From Verrucomicrobiales bacterium (GTDB lineage: Bacteria; Verrucomicrobiota; Verrucomicrobiae; Limisphaerales; UBA1100): a DNA stretch of 44,118 bases. Position 1 is the first letter of the stretch. Every line of letters begins with the position of its first letter. The translations under genes were made by a program, and so were the position numbers. Shown one piece after another: positions 10,569-18,515 of the stretch. The stretch lies in contig PBLV01000064.1 in the NCBI GenBank assembly GCA_002721895.1, positions 1 to 44,118 of the forward strand. Reading direction: 5' to 3'. A model generated the notes under the pieces. The model was given only the letters and a program-made list of their open reading frames with translations. It was not told the DNA's origin and searched no databases.

Positions 10569-11156
10569 GTGGAAACCCCCTGTCCAGTCTGCCAAACCCC
10601 AATCCAACCGGATGAGCAGAAGACTTGCCCGGCGTGCGGCGTGTCGCATCACAAACGGTGCTGGCTGGGGCATGGGGGCTGCACAACTGCCGGCTGCTTG
10701 GAAAGCCCCGGGGGATTGGAGGTTCAAACATCCCCCATTCCCGTTCAGATGCCGGAACCGCCTCCGACGGGGGAGACTGTGCCTACAGTCGCCGCTGTTC
10801 CAGAACCTGTAGCCGCGTCCGCGCCCTCTGCAGTGCAGGAGACCGGGCCGAAGCGCAAACTGGGGGTGTTGGTCTCCGTGGGGCCTAGGCATCCCAACTT
10901 CGAGCACGGCGTGCGATTGGCGGAAGCTGCGATGCGGTCCGGAATGGAGGTCTACCTGTATTGCCTCGATGACGCGGTGCTGGGAATTGCCGATGCTCGA
11001 TTGCAGTCCATGCGCGGCTCAGGGCTGCGACTGTTCGGCTGCGAGTTTGCGCGCCGCCGTCGCAAGATGCCGCCGGATGAACTGGCCATCTATGGCGGCC
11101 TGACGATGTTGAGCGATCTGACGGCGGCGACGGACCGTTTTGTGAGTTTCAATTAA
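10569..11156 (+). CDS. RING-like zinc finger fused to a DsrE-family domain
   Basis: A 195-residue protein with GTG start. Residues 5-43 carry a Cys/His array (Cys5, Cys8, Cys20, Cys23, His27/28, Cys31, Cys38, Cys43) typical of prokaryotic RING-finger/treble-clef modules. A Pro/Ala-rich linker (about 52-93) follows, then residues 96-195 resemble DsrE/TusD: KLGVLVSVGP, EVYLYCLDDAV and LRLFGCEFARRRR, in which Cys158 aligns by eye with the sulfur-carrying Cys of TusD/DsrE. It would be a cytoplasmic sulfur-relay or persulfide-sensing protein with a zinc-bound partner module. It heads a three-gene set with four- and one-base gaps. Confidence 0.7.
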   Translation: METPCPVCQTPIQPDEQKTCPACGVSHHKRCWLGHGGCTTAGCLESPGGLEVQTSPIPVQMPEPPPTGETVPTVAAVPEPVAASAPSAVQETGPKRKLGVLVSVGPRHPNFEHGVRLAEAAMRSGMEVYLYCLDDAVLGIADARLQSMRGSGLRLFGCEFARRRRKMPPDELAIYGGLTMLSDLTAATDRFVSFN

Positions 11157-11160
11157 AGCC

Positions 11161-11535
11161 ATGGCCGAACCCGAAGTTAAAAACCGAAAGCCGCGCCTGT
11201 TGATCCTGATCGACAGTGATCCCCGCACGAGCCCGCGCCCGGCGGAGGCGTTGCGCGTGGCCGGTGGCATTGGCGTGTGGGAACAGGTCCAAGTGAGCGT
11301 GGTGTTGCGCCATGCGGCCTCGTGGGCCTACTCGGCGAATGCCGAAGGGCTGAAAGGCGGCCGAATGTTCAGGCAATTCATCGGCATGGTTCGTGAATCG
11401 GGCGGGGAGGTTTATGTGCAAGCCAGCGAAGAGACCATGCAGGTCATCGATGCCGAGACGCTGATGCAGCGCAACCTCAAGGATTCCCGGCTGGCGGAGC
11501 TGGCCGCCGGGGCGGATTACCTGATGCGATTTTAA
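11161..11535 (+). CDS. DsrE/DsrF-like protein lacking cysteine
   Basis: A 124-residue protein beginning four bases after the previous stop. RLLILIDSDPRTSPRPAEALRVAGGIG looks like the first strand and helix of the DsrE/F fold, and GGEVYVQASEETM like the later strand-helix unit. It contains no cysteine at all, like structural DsrF-type subunits that support a Cys-bearing DsrE partner. Function is inferred from fold resemblance and operon position; it could instead be an unrelated Rossmann-like protein. Confidence 0.6.
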   Translation: MAEPEVKNRKPRLLILIDSDPRTSPRPAEALRVAGGIGVWEQVQVSVVLRHAASWAYSANAEGLKGGRMFRQFIGMVRESGGEVYVQASEETMQVIDAETLMQRNLKDSRLAELAAGADYLMRF

Positions 11536-11536
11536 A

Positions 11537-11722
11537 ATGCGCCGCACCTTGCACATCATCACCCGTCCCAGCGATCCCCTAGCCCGAATGGTTATCGACA
11601 GCCAGGCGGCCGGCGAAGAGAAAGAGGTGGTGGAGTTGGCGCTGCACGAAGCTGGGCCGGGAACAGACTACGACGCGATGCTTGAGGAAATCTTCAAGGC
11701 GGATTCCGTCCAGGTTTGGTGA
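11537..11722 (+). CDS. Short DsrH/TusB-like protein
   Basis: A 61-residue protein whose ATG lies one base after the preceding stop. The start RRTLHII and the C-terminal tryptophan (DSVQVW) recall DsrH/TusB, which open with LHTLH and end in W. It is about 35 residues shorter than TusB (95) and has no cysteine, so it would be a pared-down subunit. Together with the two genes before it, it would complete a DsrE-DsrF-DsrH-like heterotrimer. The similarity is at the level of a few positions only. Confidence 0.5.
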   Translation: MRRTLHIITRPSDPLARMVIDSQAAGEEKEVVELALHEAGPGTDYDAMLEEIFKADSVQVW

Positions 11723-11734
11723 ATCGGAACCTGC

Positions 11735-12427
11735 CTAGTCAGAGAGTGACTGGAGGATGTTCTCGGCGGCTTGTCGGGGATTCCCAGCGCCAGTGATGGG
11801 ACGGCCAATGACGAGCCAATTGGCACCGGCCCTGATGGCTTCGGCTGGAGTCAGGGTGCGCTTTTGATCGCCGGCATCGCTGCCGGCGGGTCGGATGCCG
11901 GGAGTGACCAGCTGCATTTCCCGGGGAAGCGCTTGGCGGATGGTCGTAATTTCAAGCGGGGAACAGACAAGGCCTCGAAGGCCGGCGCTGTGGGCCAACA
12001 GGGCCAGCCGTTCGACTTGGGCGGCGGGTTTCACGGACAGGCCGATTTCGTCAAGGTCATTGCCGTCCATGCTGGTCAATACGGTGACGCCGAGGACAAG
12101 TGGCGGGCGGTCTGCCTCCTGCGCCGCTGCTGCTGCTGCTGCCATCATGTCGCGCCCGCCGCTGGTGTGGAGGGTCAACATCTGCACATCCAGCCGGGCC
12201 GCCGCCGCCACGGCCTTGGCGACCGTGTTCGGGATGTCATGAAATTTCAGGTCTAGAAAAACCGCTCCGCCGGTGTCGCGAATGGCTCGCACAATGTCGG
12301 GTCCCGCGCTGACAAAAAGCTCCTTCCCCACCTTGAATGCCCCCACGGTATCGGCCAGTTCGCGCGCCAGCGCCAGCGCCTCCTCGGCCGTGGAAACATC
12401 AAGTGCGACAATGATGGGGTTTTGCAT
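11735..12427 (-). CDS. pyrF: Orotidine-5'-phosphate decarboxylase
   Basis: A 230-residue TIM-barrel enzyme making UMP in pyrimidine synthesis. Start ATG 12427 (MQNPIIVALDVSTAEEAL) matches the family N-terminus. The catalytic Asp-Lys-Asp motif is intact in FLDLKFHDIPNTV, and VTPGIRPAGSDAGDQKR plus WLVIGRPITGAGNP form the phosphate-binding loops. It is the short bacterial type I form. It is convergent with the DsrH-like gene and divergent from mfd. Confidence 0.97.
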   Translation of the reverse strand: MQNPIIVALDVSTAEEALALARELADTVGAFKVGKELFVSAGPDIVRAIRDTGGAVFLDLKFHDIPNTVAKAVAAAARLDVQMLTLHTSGGRDMMAAAAAAAQEADRPPLVLGVTVLTSMDGNDLDEIGLSVKPAAQVERLALLAHSAGLRGLVCSPLEITTIRQALPREMQLVTPGIRPAGSDAGDQKRTLTPAEAIRAGANWLVIGRPITGAGNPRQAAENILQSLSD

Positions 12428-12499
12428 CGCGCGGATTGAACACGAAGGCGTTGGACTTGTCAGTCGAAAGTGTTGGAGGGAACGGCTGCTTGACGGGAG

Positions 12500-15400
12500 G
12501 TGGCGGCCGGGGCAGCTTGCCAGCCGCTCCCCATTCCCTTGGAGCATAGGACGAACATTCTTAAGGCAGCGGCGCAAACCTCAGTCGTGCAGGGGCTGGC
12601 CCAACGGTGTGAGGGGGGCGGTGTCGTGTCTTGTGGCGGTGTGGATTCGGGAGCGAGGGGGTTTCTGGCGGCGGCGTTGCGGCGATGTTTGCCAGGGCGG
12701 CCGGTGGTGTTTGTCACCTCGGGTTTGAAGGAACAGGAGGCGGCGCAGCAGGATCTGGAAACATGGCTGGGACTGGAGGAGCGGCCATTGTTTTTTCCGG
12801 GCTGGGAGGTTTTTCCGCATGAGGGGCGCTTGCCGCATGTGGACGTGATCAGCGAACGCTTGGAGGCATTGGTGGCGCTGGTGGATTTAAAGAAGGGCGC
12901 GGCACCGGTCTTGACGGTGTCGGTGTCCTCATTGATGCAGCGGACGCTGGCGTCTGAGTCGCTGCGCCGGCGCACCAGACGGCTGCGGGTGGGGGATCAG
13001 CTGGAGCCGCTGGACTTGATCGAGTGGCTGGAGGAGCAGGGGTATGAGCCGGAGGCGCAGGTGACGCGTCGCGGAGAGATTGCGTTGCGCGGCGGGATTG
13101 TGGATTTCTTTCCGTTCACTTCGCCTTGGCCGGTCCGGTGTGAATTTTTTGGGGATGAACTGGAATCGTTGCGGGAGTTTAATCCACTGACTCAGGTATC
13201 GAGGGAATCAATTCGGGAGGCTGTGGTGTCGCCGGGAGGCGAGGTGGGGCTTTTAATGCAGTCGGGCGAGGTGGGGGCGTCACTGCTGGATTATCTCCCG
13301 GTGGAAACGACTTTCCTGTTTGCGGATATCGACGCCGTGGAGGACGCGGCCGCGGAATTGGTGAACCATTTGCCGCCGGGCGATCCATACCATGTGGAGT
13401 GGGATGCGCTGCGCGAGGAGATGGAGTCGAAGGGCTGCGCGCAACTGGAGCTGGGGGAACTGGATGACGGTGAGAGTGACCTTGAGATTCTCAGCTTGGA
13501 GGCGTTTCGCCCGGTGACCACGCGGCTGCCGGATCACCAGTTGATGGAGGCGCAGCGGCAGGAATTTTTCGCGCAGTTACACCGCTGGGCACGGCAGGGC
13601 CACGAGGTTTGTGTGCTTTGCAACAACGATGGCGAGCGGCAGCGGTTTCTGGAAGTCTGGGGGGAGTATGGTCTGGGGGAGATGCCGGAACAGTTGCGGG
13701 CGGACATCGGGACGATAGGGCGAGGATTCTTGTTTGAGGCGGCGCGATTGGTGGTGGTGACGGATGCGGAGATTTTTGCGCGCTACAAAGTGCAGCGGCC
13801 GCGGCGATTAAAGAGCCGACACGCGCACGCGATGAAGTCGGCGTTCGACATCGACTTCACGGAACTGGAGGAAGGGGACTACGTGGTTCATGTGCAGCAC
13901 GGCATTGGGCGTTATCTGGGATTGCAGGTCATGCCGCTGGCGGCGCGTGGCGCGGCGGAGGGGCAGGGCGAGGAATGCATCGTCATTGAGTATGCGGCGG
14001 GCGATCCCGACAACCCTCCGCCCAAGCTGTACGTGCCTGTCAGCGAGGCGCACTTGGTAAGCAAGTACGTGGGCGCGGGCAAGGCGTCGCCAAGCTTGAA
14101 CACGCTGGGTGGCAAGCGCTGGGAGAAAACCAAGGCCAAGGCGGAACGGGCCGTGCGCGACCTTGCGGCGGAGATGCTGGCCATTCAGGCCGAGCGCGAA
14201 TCTCAGGAGGGCCATGCCTTTGGGGTCGACACCACGTGGCAGCGGGAGTTTGAGGCGGCTTTCCTGTATGAGGAAACGCCGGATCAGGATGTGACCATTA
14301 CGGCGACCAAGACGGACATGGAGTCGGAACGGCCCATGGACCGGCTCGTGTGCGGCGACGTGGGGTTCGGCAAAACAGAGGTGGCGGTGCGCGCGGCCTT
14401 CAAGGCGGTGATGGGCGGCAAACAGGTGGCCGTGTTGGTGCCCACGACCGTTTTGGCGCAGCAACATTACAATACCTTCGTGGAGCGAATGGCGGATTAT
14501 CCCGTGCGGGTGGAATTGCTCTCGCGCTTTCGCGGTCGCAAACAGCAACAACAGGTGGTACGCGACTTGGGGACGGGCGCGGTGGACATCGTTATCGGCA
14601 CCCATCGCCTTGTGCAACCGGACGTGATGTTCAAGGATTTGGGACTGGTGGTGATCGATGAGGAACAGCGTTTTGGCGTGCTGCACAAGGAACGCTTTAA
14701 ACAACTGCGCCGCACGGTGGATGTGTTGACTCTCTCGGCTACGCCCATTCCCCGCACGCTTTATTTGGCGCTCACGGGCGCGCGCGACATGAGCACGATT
14801 GAGACTCCGCCGCAGGACCGGCTGCCGGTGGAGACCATCGTGGCGCAATATGATGAACGGCTGATCCAGCGCGCCATCACCCGCGAGCTGCGCCGCGGTG
14901 GGCAAGTGTTTTTCCTGCATAACCGCGTGGGTACAATTCACACGGTGGAAAAGAAGCTGGCAGCCATTGTGCCCGATGCGCGTATTCTAGTGGGACACGG
15001 CCAGATGAAGAGCGACGAGCTGGAGGAGGTGATGACCGCGTTCGTCAATGGCGAGGCCGATGTACTGTTGTCCACCACTATCATTGAGAGCGGTATCGAT
15101 ATTCCCAATGCCAATACTATCATCATTGACCGCGCCGACCGGTTTGGCCTCAGCGACCTTTACCAGTTGCGCGGCCGTGTGGGTCGTTATAAGCACCAAG
15201 CCTACGCCTATGTCCTGTTGCCCCGCCACGCGGCGTTGTTGGCTGATGCCCGCAAGCGGATCAGTGCCATTAAGCAGTATTCCAGCTTGGGCAGTGGCTT
15301 CAAGATTGCCATGCGAGACCTAGAGATTCGTGGTGCCGGCAACCTACTGGGCTCCGAGCAAAGCGGCCACATTACGGCCGTGGGCTTTGAGCTGTACTGT

Positions 15401-15991
15401 CAGTTGTTGAAGCAAAGTGTCGCGGCCTTGAAGGGGGAGAAGGTGAAGCCGCGAGTTGAGGTGGAGGTGCGGTTGGATTTTCTGGCCATGAGTCCCGGTC
15501 AGGTGGAGTTGGAGGAGAAGCCTCGCCAACGTCCGCGCCGGCAGCCCCGTGCAGAGGTGTCTGTGCCGCGCGATGAGGATTCTTGGGAGTGGTATGAGGA
15601 AACGGTTCCGGAAACAGTCGTGGAAAAGAATACCTGTCCCGTGGCACCCGCTTACCTGCCGTTGGATTACATCAGCGATTCCCGCCAACGCATTGACCTC
15701 TACCGCCGCCTAGCACAGGCTACCACGCAGTCGGCGCTGGACGAGTTGAAAGGGGAACTGCGCGATCGCTTTGGTAAGCCGTCCTTGGCGGTTGAGCTAC
15801 TCCTGCTGGTGACCGAGTTAAAGCTCAGCGCAGCCGCCAAGCTGGTGACGCACATCGAAACCGAGAACGACGCGCTCAAGCTGATGCGCAACGGGGATTA
15901 CATCACGCTCGGTGGCCGTTTCCCGAGGCTGGAGAAAAACACCGCCAAGGCGCGCCTGCGCGAGATCAAGAAAATGTTGTCCGCCCTTTAA
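12500..15991 (+). CDS. mfd: Transcription-repair coupling factor Mfd
   Basis: 1163 residues (E. coli Mfd 1148). It displaces RNA polymerase stalled at DNA lesions and recruits UvrA. In order: UvrB-like modules (residues ~30-400), the RNA polymerase interaction domain (EEGDYVVHVQHGIGRYLGL, ~455-475), the ATPase motor with Walker A GDVGFGKT (~619-626) and DEEQ at 720-723, the second helicase lobe (SGIDIPNANTIIIDRADRFGLSDLYQLRGRVGR) and a C-terminal TRCF domain (YLPLDYISDSRQRIDLYRRL). The GTG start at 12500 is the first in-frame option with continuous coding; its Shine-Dalgarno is too close, so the exact start is uncertain. Confidence 0.97.
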   Translation: MAAGAACQPLPIPLEHRTNILKAAAQTSVVQGLAQRCEGGGVVSCGGVDSGARGFLAAALRRCLPGRPVVFVTSGLKEQEAAQQDLETWLGLEERPLFFPGWEVFPHEGRLPHVDVISERLEALVALVDLKKGAAPVLTVSVSSLMQRTLASESLRRRTRRLRVGDQLEPLDLIEWLEEQGYEPEAQVTRRGEIALRGGIVDFFPFTSPWPVRCEFFGDELESLREFNPLTQVSRESIREAVVSPGGEVGLLMQSGEVGASLLDYLPVETTFLFADIDAVEDAAAELVNHLPPGDPYHVEWDALREEMESKGCAQLELGELDDGESDLEILSLEAFRPVTTRLPDHQLMEAQRQEFFAQLHRWARQGHEVCVLCNNDGERQRFLEVWGEYGLGEMPEQLRADIGTIGRGFLFEAARLVVVTDAEIFARYKVQRPRRLKSRHAHAMKSAFDIDFTELEEGDYVVHVQHGIGRYLGLQVMPLAARGAAEGQGEECIVIEYAAGDPDNPPPKLYVPVSEAHLVSKYVGAGKASPSLNTLGGKRWEKTKAKAERAVRDLAAEMLAIQAERESQEGHAFGVDTTWQREFEAAFLYEETPDQDVTITATKTDMESERPMDRLVCGDVGFGKTEVAVRAAFKAVMGGKQVAVLVPTTVLAQQHYNTFVERMADYPVRVELLSRFRGRKQQQQVVRDLGTGAVDIVIGTHRLVQPDVMFKDLGLVVIDEEQRFGVLHKERFKQLRRTVDVLTLSATPIPRTLYLALTGARDMSTIETPPQDRLPVETIVAQYDERLIQRAITRELRRGGQVFFLHNRVGTIHTVEKKLAAIVPDARILVGHGQMKSDELEEVMTAFVNGEADVLLSTTIIESGIDIPNANTIIIDRADRFGLSDLYQLRGRVGRYKHQAYAYVLLPRHAALLADARKRISAIKQYSSLGSGFKIAMRDLEIRGAGNLLGSEQSGHITAVGFELYCQLLKQSVAALKGEKVKPRVEVEVRLDFLAMSPGQVELEEKPRQRPRRQPRAEVSVPRDEDSWEWYEETVPETVVEKNTCPVAPAYLPLDYISDSRQRIDLYRRLAQATTQSALDELKGELRDRFGKPSLAVELLLLVTELKLSAAAKLVTHIETENDALKLMRNGDYITLGGRFPRLEKNTAKARLREIKKMLSAL

Positions 15992-16053
15992 TATCGCCTG
16001 TGAAGAGGGGCGGCTTGACGGCGAGGCAAGGGATGACAATCCTGTCCGCGGCC

Positions 16054-16470
16054 ATGGCAACGCAGAAACCGCCCCAAAAGAAACTGACCCGCCAAGAGAC
16101 GCGTGACTTGGACATCGAGATCGATTTTCTTGAGGGCGTCGTCCAACGGGACCGCAACTACGTTGAGGCGTTGCAACTGTTGGGGGACGATTATACCCAG
16201 CGCGGCCGCTATCGCGAAGGACTGTCCGTCGACCGGCGTTTGGCGCGGCTTTGCCCCAACGATCCGTTGGTCCACTACAACCTTGCCTGCAGCTATTCGT
16301 TGACCCGCCAATACCGGCGTGCGGCGCGGTCGCTGCACAAGGCGCTGGGTCGCGGCTATCAGGATTTCAAGTGGGTGCGCGAGGATCCGGATCTGGAAAA
16401 CCTCCGCCAACACCCACTCTTCTCGGAGATCATGGCCGAGATGCTTAGGCTGGAACAGGATCTGGCATGA
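16054..16470 (+). CDS. Small TPR protein
   Basis: 138 residues from ATG 16054 (an ATG at 16033 is also possible). The segment DIEIDFLEGVVQRDRNYVEALQLLGDDYTQRGRYREGLSVDRRLARLCPNDPLVHYNLACSYSLTRQYRRAARSLHKAL holds two to three TPR units; the tail VREDPDLENLRQHPLF is the end-of-group form seen also at 9998-10507. It lies between mfd and mtnA, and its stop overlaps the mtnA start (ATGA), so it is coupled to mtnA. No partner is evident. Confidence 0.85.
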   Translation: MATQKPPQKKLTRQETRDLDIEIDFLEGVVQRDRNYVEALQLLGDDYTQRGRYREGLSVDRRLARLCPNDPLVHYNLACSYSLTRQYRRAARSLHKALGRGYQDFKWVREDPDLENLRQHPLFSEIMAEMLRLEQDLA

Positions 16471-17540
16471 GCCGGCTGCGCACGGTCGCGTTTGAATCCG
16501 CGCGCAACGCCGTCGTACTCATCGATCAGCGCAGACTACCCCATCGGCTTACCCTGCGCCGGGCCCGAACCTTTCAGGAGACCGCCACCGCCATTGCCAA
16601 CATGACCGTACGTGGTGCCGGTGCCATTGGGGCTGCGGCGGCTTATGGGCTGGCTCAGGGTGTTCGTGCATTCAAGGGCACTCGCTTGGGCGAACTCCGC
16701 CGCCATGCAGATCGGGTCTACAAAACGCTTCGTGATGTCCGCCCTACCGCCGTGGACCCGGTCAATGCCATGAACACCGTGCGCGCTGCAATGGCCGGTG
16801 CCCGCACCGTGGCGGGGCGGCAACAACTTGCGCTAGAGGCCGCCGAACAGTTTGCCGAAGAGGATGTTGCTCATTGCCGGGCCATTGGTGAGGCAGGCGC
16901 GCCGCTCATCCGTCCCGGCCTGCGCGTGCTGACCCACTGCAACGCGGGTGCGCTGGCGTTTGTGGACATTGGCTCCGCCACCGCGCCACTTTACGCGGCG
17001 CATGTGCAGGGCGTTCCGTTCCATGTTTTTTGCAGCGAGACAAGGCCACGCGGACAAGGCGCGGCGCTGACGGCGTGGGAAATGGCGCGCGAGGGCATTT
17101 CGCACGAGATTATTGCCGACAGCGCGGCGGGACACTTGATGCAGCGGGGTGAAATTGACCTGGTGATTACTGGCGGCGACCGGGTGTTGGGCCGCACGGG
17201 CGAGGTGGCCAACAAGATCGGTACCTACACCCATGCGGTTTTGGCTCGGCGTCATCGGATTCCACTTTATGTCGCCATTCCCTTGTCCACGCTGGATTGG
17301 CAGATGACCAGCGGCGCGAAGATTCCCATCGAGGAACGCGAGCCGGAAGAGGTCTTGACTGCTAACGGCCCCCGCGGGCCAGTCTGCACGGCGAACCCCG
17401 GCAGCGGCGCGCGCAACCCGGCGTTTGACGTGACACCGCCGGAATTGATCAGCGGCATCATCACTCCCAGTGGCATCCTGAAACCCCGCGCGCTTTGGCG
17501 GCAACGAAAACGTTTGGGCGGCCCCTCGCAACAGGATTGA
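16467..17540 (+). CDS. mtnA: S-methyl-5-thioribose-1-phosphate isomerase
   Basis: 357 residues, the isomerase of the methionine salvage pathway (aldose to ketose form of methylthioribose 1-phosphate). Family hallmarks: MTVRGAGAIGAAAAYG near the N-terminus, the catalytic Cys in LTHCNAGALA, SETRPRGQGAALTAWEM, and the catalytic Asp in TGGDRVLGRTGEVANKIGTY followed by AIPLSTLD. The usual GADR is GGDR here, a mild variation. Length is normal. No other mtn genes are adjacent; the start overlaps the small TPR gene. Confidence 0.95.
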   Translation: MSRLRTVAFESARNAVVLIDQRRLPHRLTLRRARTFQETATAIANMTVRGAGAIGAAAAYGLAQGVRAFKGTRLGELRRHADRVYKTLRDVRPTAVDPVNAMNTVRAAMAGARTVAGRQQLALEAAEQFAEEDVAHCRAIGEAGAPLIRPGLRVLTHCNAGALAFVDIGSATAPLYAAHVQGVPFHVFCSETRPRGQGAALTAWEMAREGISHEIIADSAAGHLMQRGEIDLVITGGDRVLGRTGEVANKIGTYTHAVLARRHRIPLYVAIPLSTLDWQMTSGAKIPIEEREPEEVLTANGPRGPVCTANPGSGARNPAFDVTPPELISGIITPSGILKPRALWRQRKRLGGPSQQD

Positions 17541-17578
17541 CTAACCGGCCGGGAGATGTCTAGGGTTGGCCCTCCCAA

Positions 17579-17652
17579 GGCGGGGTCGCCAAGTGGTAAG
17601 GCAGAGCTCTGCAAAAGCTCCATCGCCGGTTCGATTCCGGCCCTCGCCTCCA
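17579..17652 (+). tRNA. tRNA-Cys (anticodon GCA)
   Basis: A 74-base cloverleaf. The acceptor GGCGGGG (17579-17585) pairs with CCTCGCC (17642-17648, one G-U). The anticodon stem GAGCT/AGCTC closes the loop CTGCAAA with GCA as anticodon. The T-arm is CCGG-TTCGATT-CCGG. The discriminator is U (17649) as expected for cysteine tRNA, and CCA is encoded (17650-17652). A T-rich stretch directly after it may end the transcript. Confidence 0.96.
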
Positions 17653-17722
17653 TTTTCTTTTTGCCTGCAAGGACGCAACTTTCCAAGCACGCTATCCCGT
17701 GAAATCCGACCTCAAACGGAGA

Positions 17723-17740
17723 TTGTGAAAAAAATCACAA
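17723..17740. promoter_or_regulatory. CRP/FNR-family operator-like palindrome upstream of the act operon
   Basis: TTGTGA-AAAAAA-TCACAA is a perfect 18-base palindrome with the CRP spacing TGTGA-N6-TCACA. It lies 56 bases before the actA start codon and directly upstream of the possible promoter at 17747-17774, so its centre would be near -49 of a start at about 17781. A CRP/FNR-superfamily activator or repressor is the natural candidate to bind it; which effector (cAMP, oxygen, redox, NO) cannot be told. Confidence 0.55.
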
Positions 17741-17746
17741 ATTCGC

Positions 17747-17774
17747 TTGCATGGTTTTTCGCCATGGGTAAGAT
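17747..17774 (+). promoter_or_regulatory. Possible promoter of the Alternative Complex III operon
   Basis: TTGCAT (17747-17752), a 16-base spacer and TAAGAT (17769-17774) form a partial sigma-70 type promoter. The leader to the actA ATG would be about 15 bases and shows no Shine-Dalgarno. The CRP-like palindrome sits seven bases upstream of the -35, consistent with an activated weak promoter. Confidence 0.35.
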
Positions 17775-17795
17775 GCGGCGGGTTTGCTGTTTTAG

Positions 17796-18515
17796 ATGTC
17801 GAACGTCTTTCCTAAATGGACCAATCGGCTTCCGCTGTTGGTGCTCGTGGGTGGCTTGCTGCTGGGTGGTGGCGCGGTCACGGGCGTATCTTATTATTTC
17901 ACGCCCAAATACACGCGCGTGGGGTATCAGCCGGTGCAGCCGGTTTCTTTTTCGCACAAGGTCCACGCGGGGGAGTTGGGGTTGGACTGCCGGTATTGCC
18001 ATGACAAGGTGGAGGAGTCGTGGTTCTCCAATTTGCCGACTGCTTCCACCTGCATGAACTGCCACGATTCGGTGCTCAAGGATGACCCGAGGCTGGAACC
18101 AATCCGTGTCAGCTATTTTGGCGAGGATACCAACCGCGACGGCAAGCTGGACAAGGAAGAGGACAAAAACGGAAACGGGGAAAATGACCGGCAGCCCGTG
18201 CCATGGGTGCAGATTCACAAGACGCCGGACTACGTCTACTTTGACCACTCGGTACACGTGACGCGGGGAATCAGTTGTGTGAAATGCCACGGACGAGTGG
18301 ATGAGATGGATGAGGTGCGCCACGCCAAGTCGTTGAGCATGGCCTTTTGCTTGGATTGCCACCGCAATGCGCATGACAACATTCGGCCGCTGGGCAAGGT
18401 GACGGATCTCGATTGGCATGGGGGCAATGATTTCGTGGGGGCAACGGATGGGAAAAAACTGATGGAGAAGCTCGACGTGAAGGCGCGCGAGAGTTGCACG
18501 GCATGTCATCGATGA
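17796..18515 (+). CDS. actA: Alternative Complex III subunit ActA, pentahaem cytochrome c
   Basis: 239 residues. An N-terminal membrane anchor (LPLLVLVGGLLLGGGAVTGVSYYF, ~12-35) is followed by five CxxCH haem c sites: Cys65-His69, Cys86-His90, Cys151-His155, Cys175-His179 and Cys234-His238. In the complex it takes electrons from the ActB clusters and passes them to cytochrome c or an oxidase on the periplasmic side. Residues 108-133 are an acidic insert with EF-hand/dockerin-like loops DTNRDGKLDKEE and DKNGNGEN. The gene heads the operon and overlaps actB by ATGA. Confidence 0.95.
   Translation: MSNVFPKWTNRLPLLVLVGGLLLGGGAVTGVSYYFTPKYTRVGYQPVQPVSFSHKVHAGELGLDCRYCHDKVEESWFSNLPTASTCMNCHDSVLKDDPRLEPIRVSYFGEDTNRDGKLDKEEDKNGNGENDRQPVPWVQIHKTPDYVYFDHSVHVTRGISCVKCHGRVDEMDEVRHAKSLSMAFCLDCHRNAHDNIRPLGKVTDLDWHGGNDFVGATDGKKLMEKLDVKARESCTACHR

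Noticed and set aside
13808..14941. A 377-codon minus-strand frame within mfd
   Set aside because: Opposite the Mfd helicase motor; no motifs, low-complexity basic composition.
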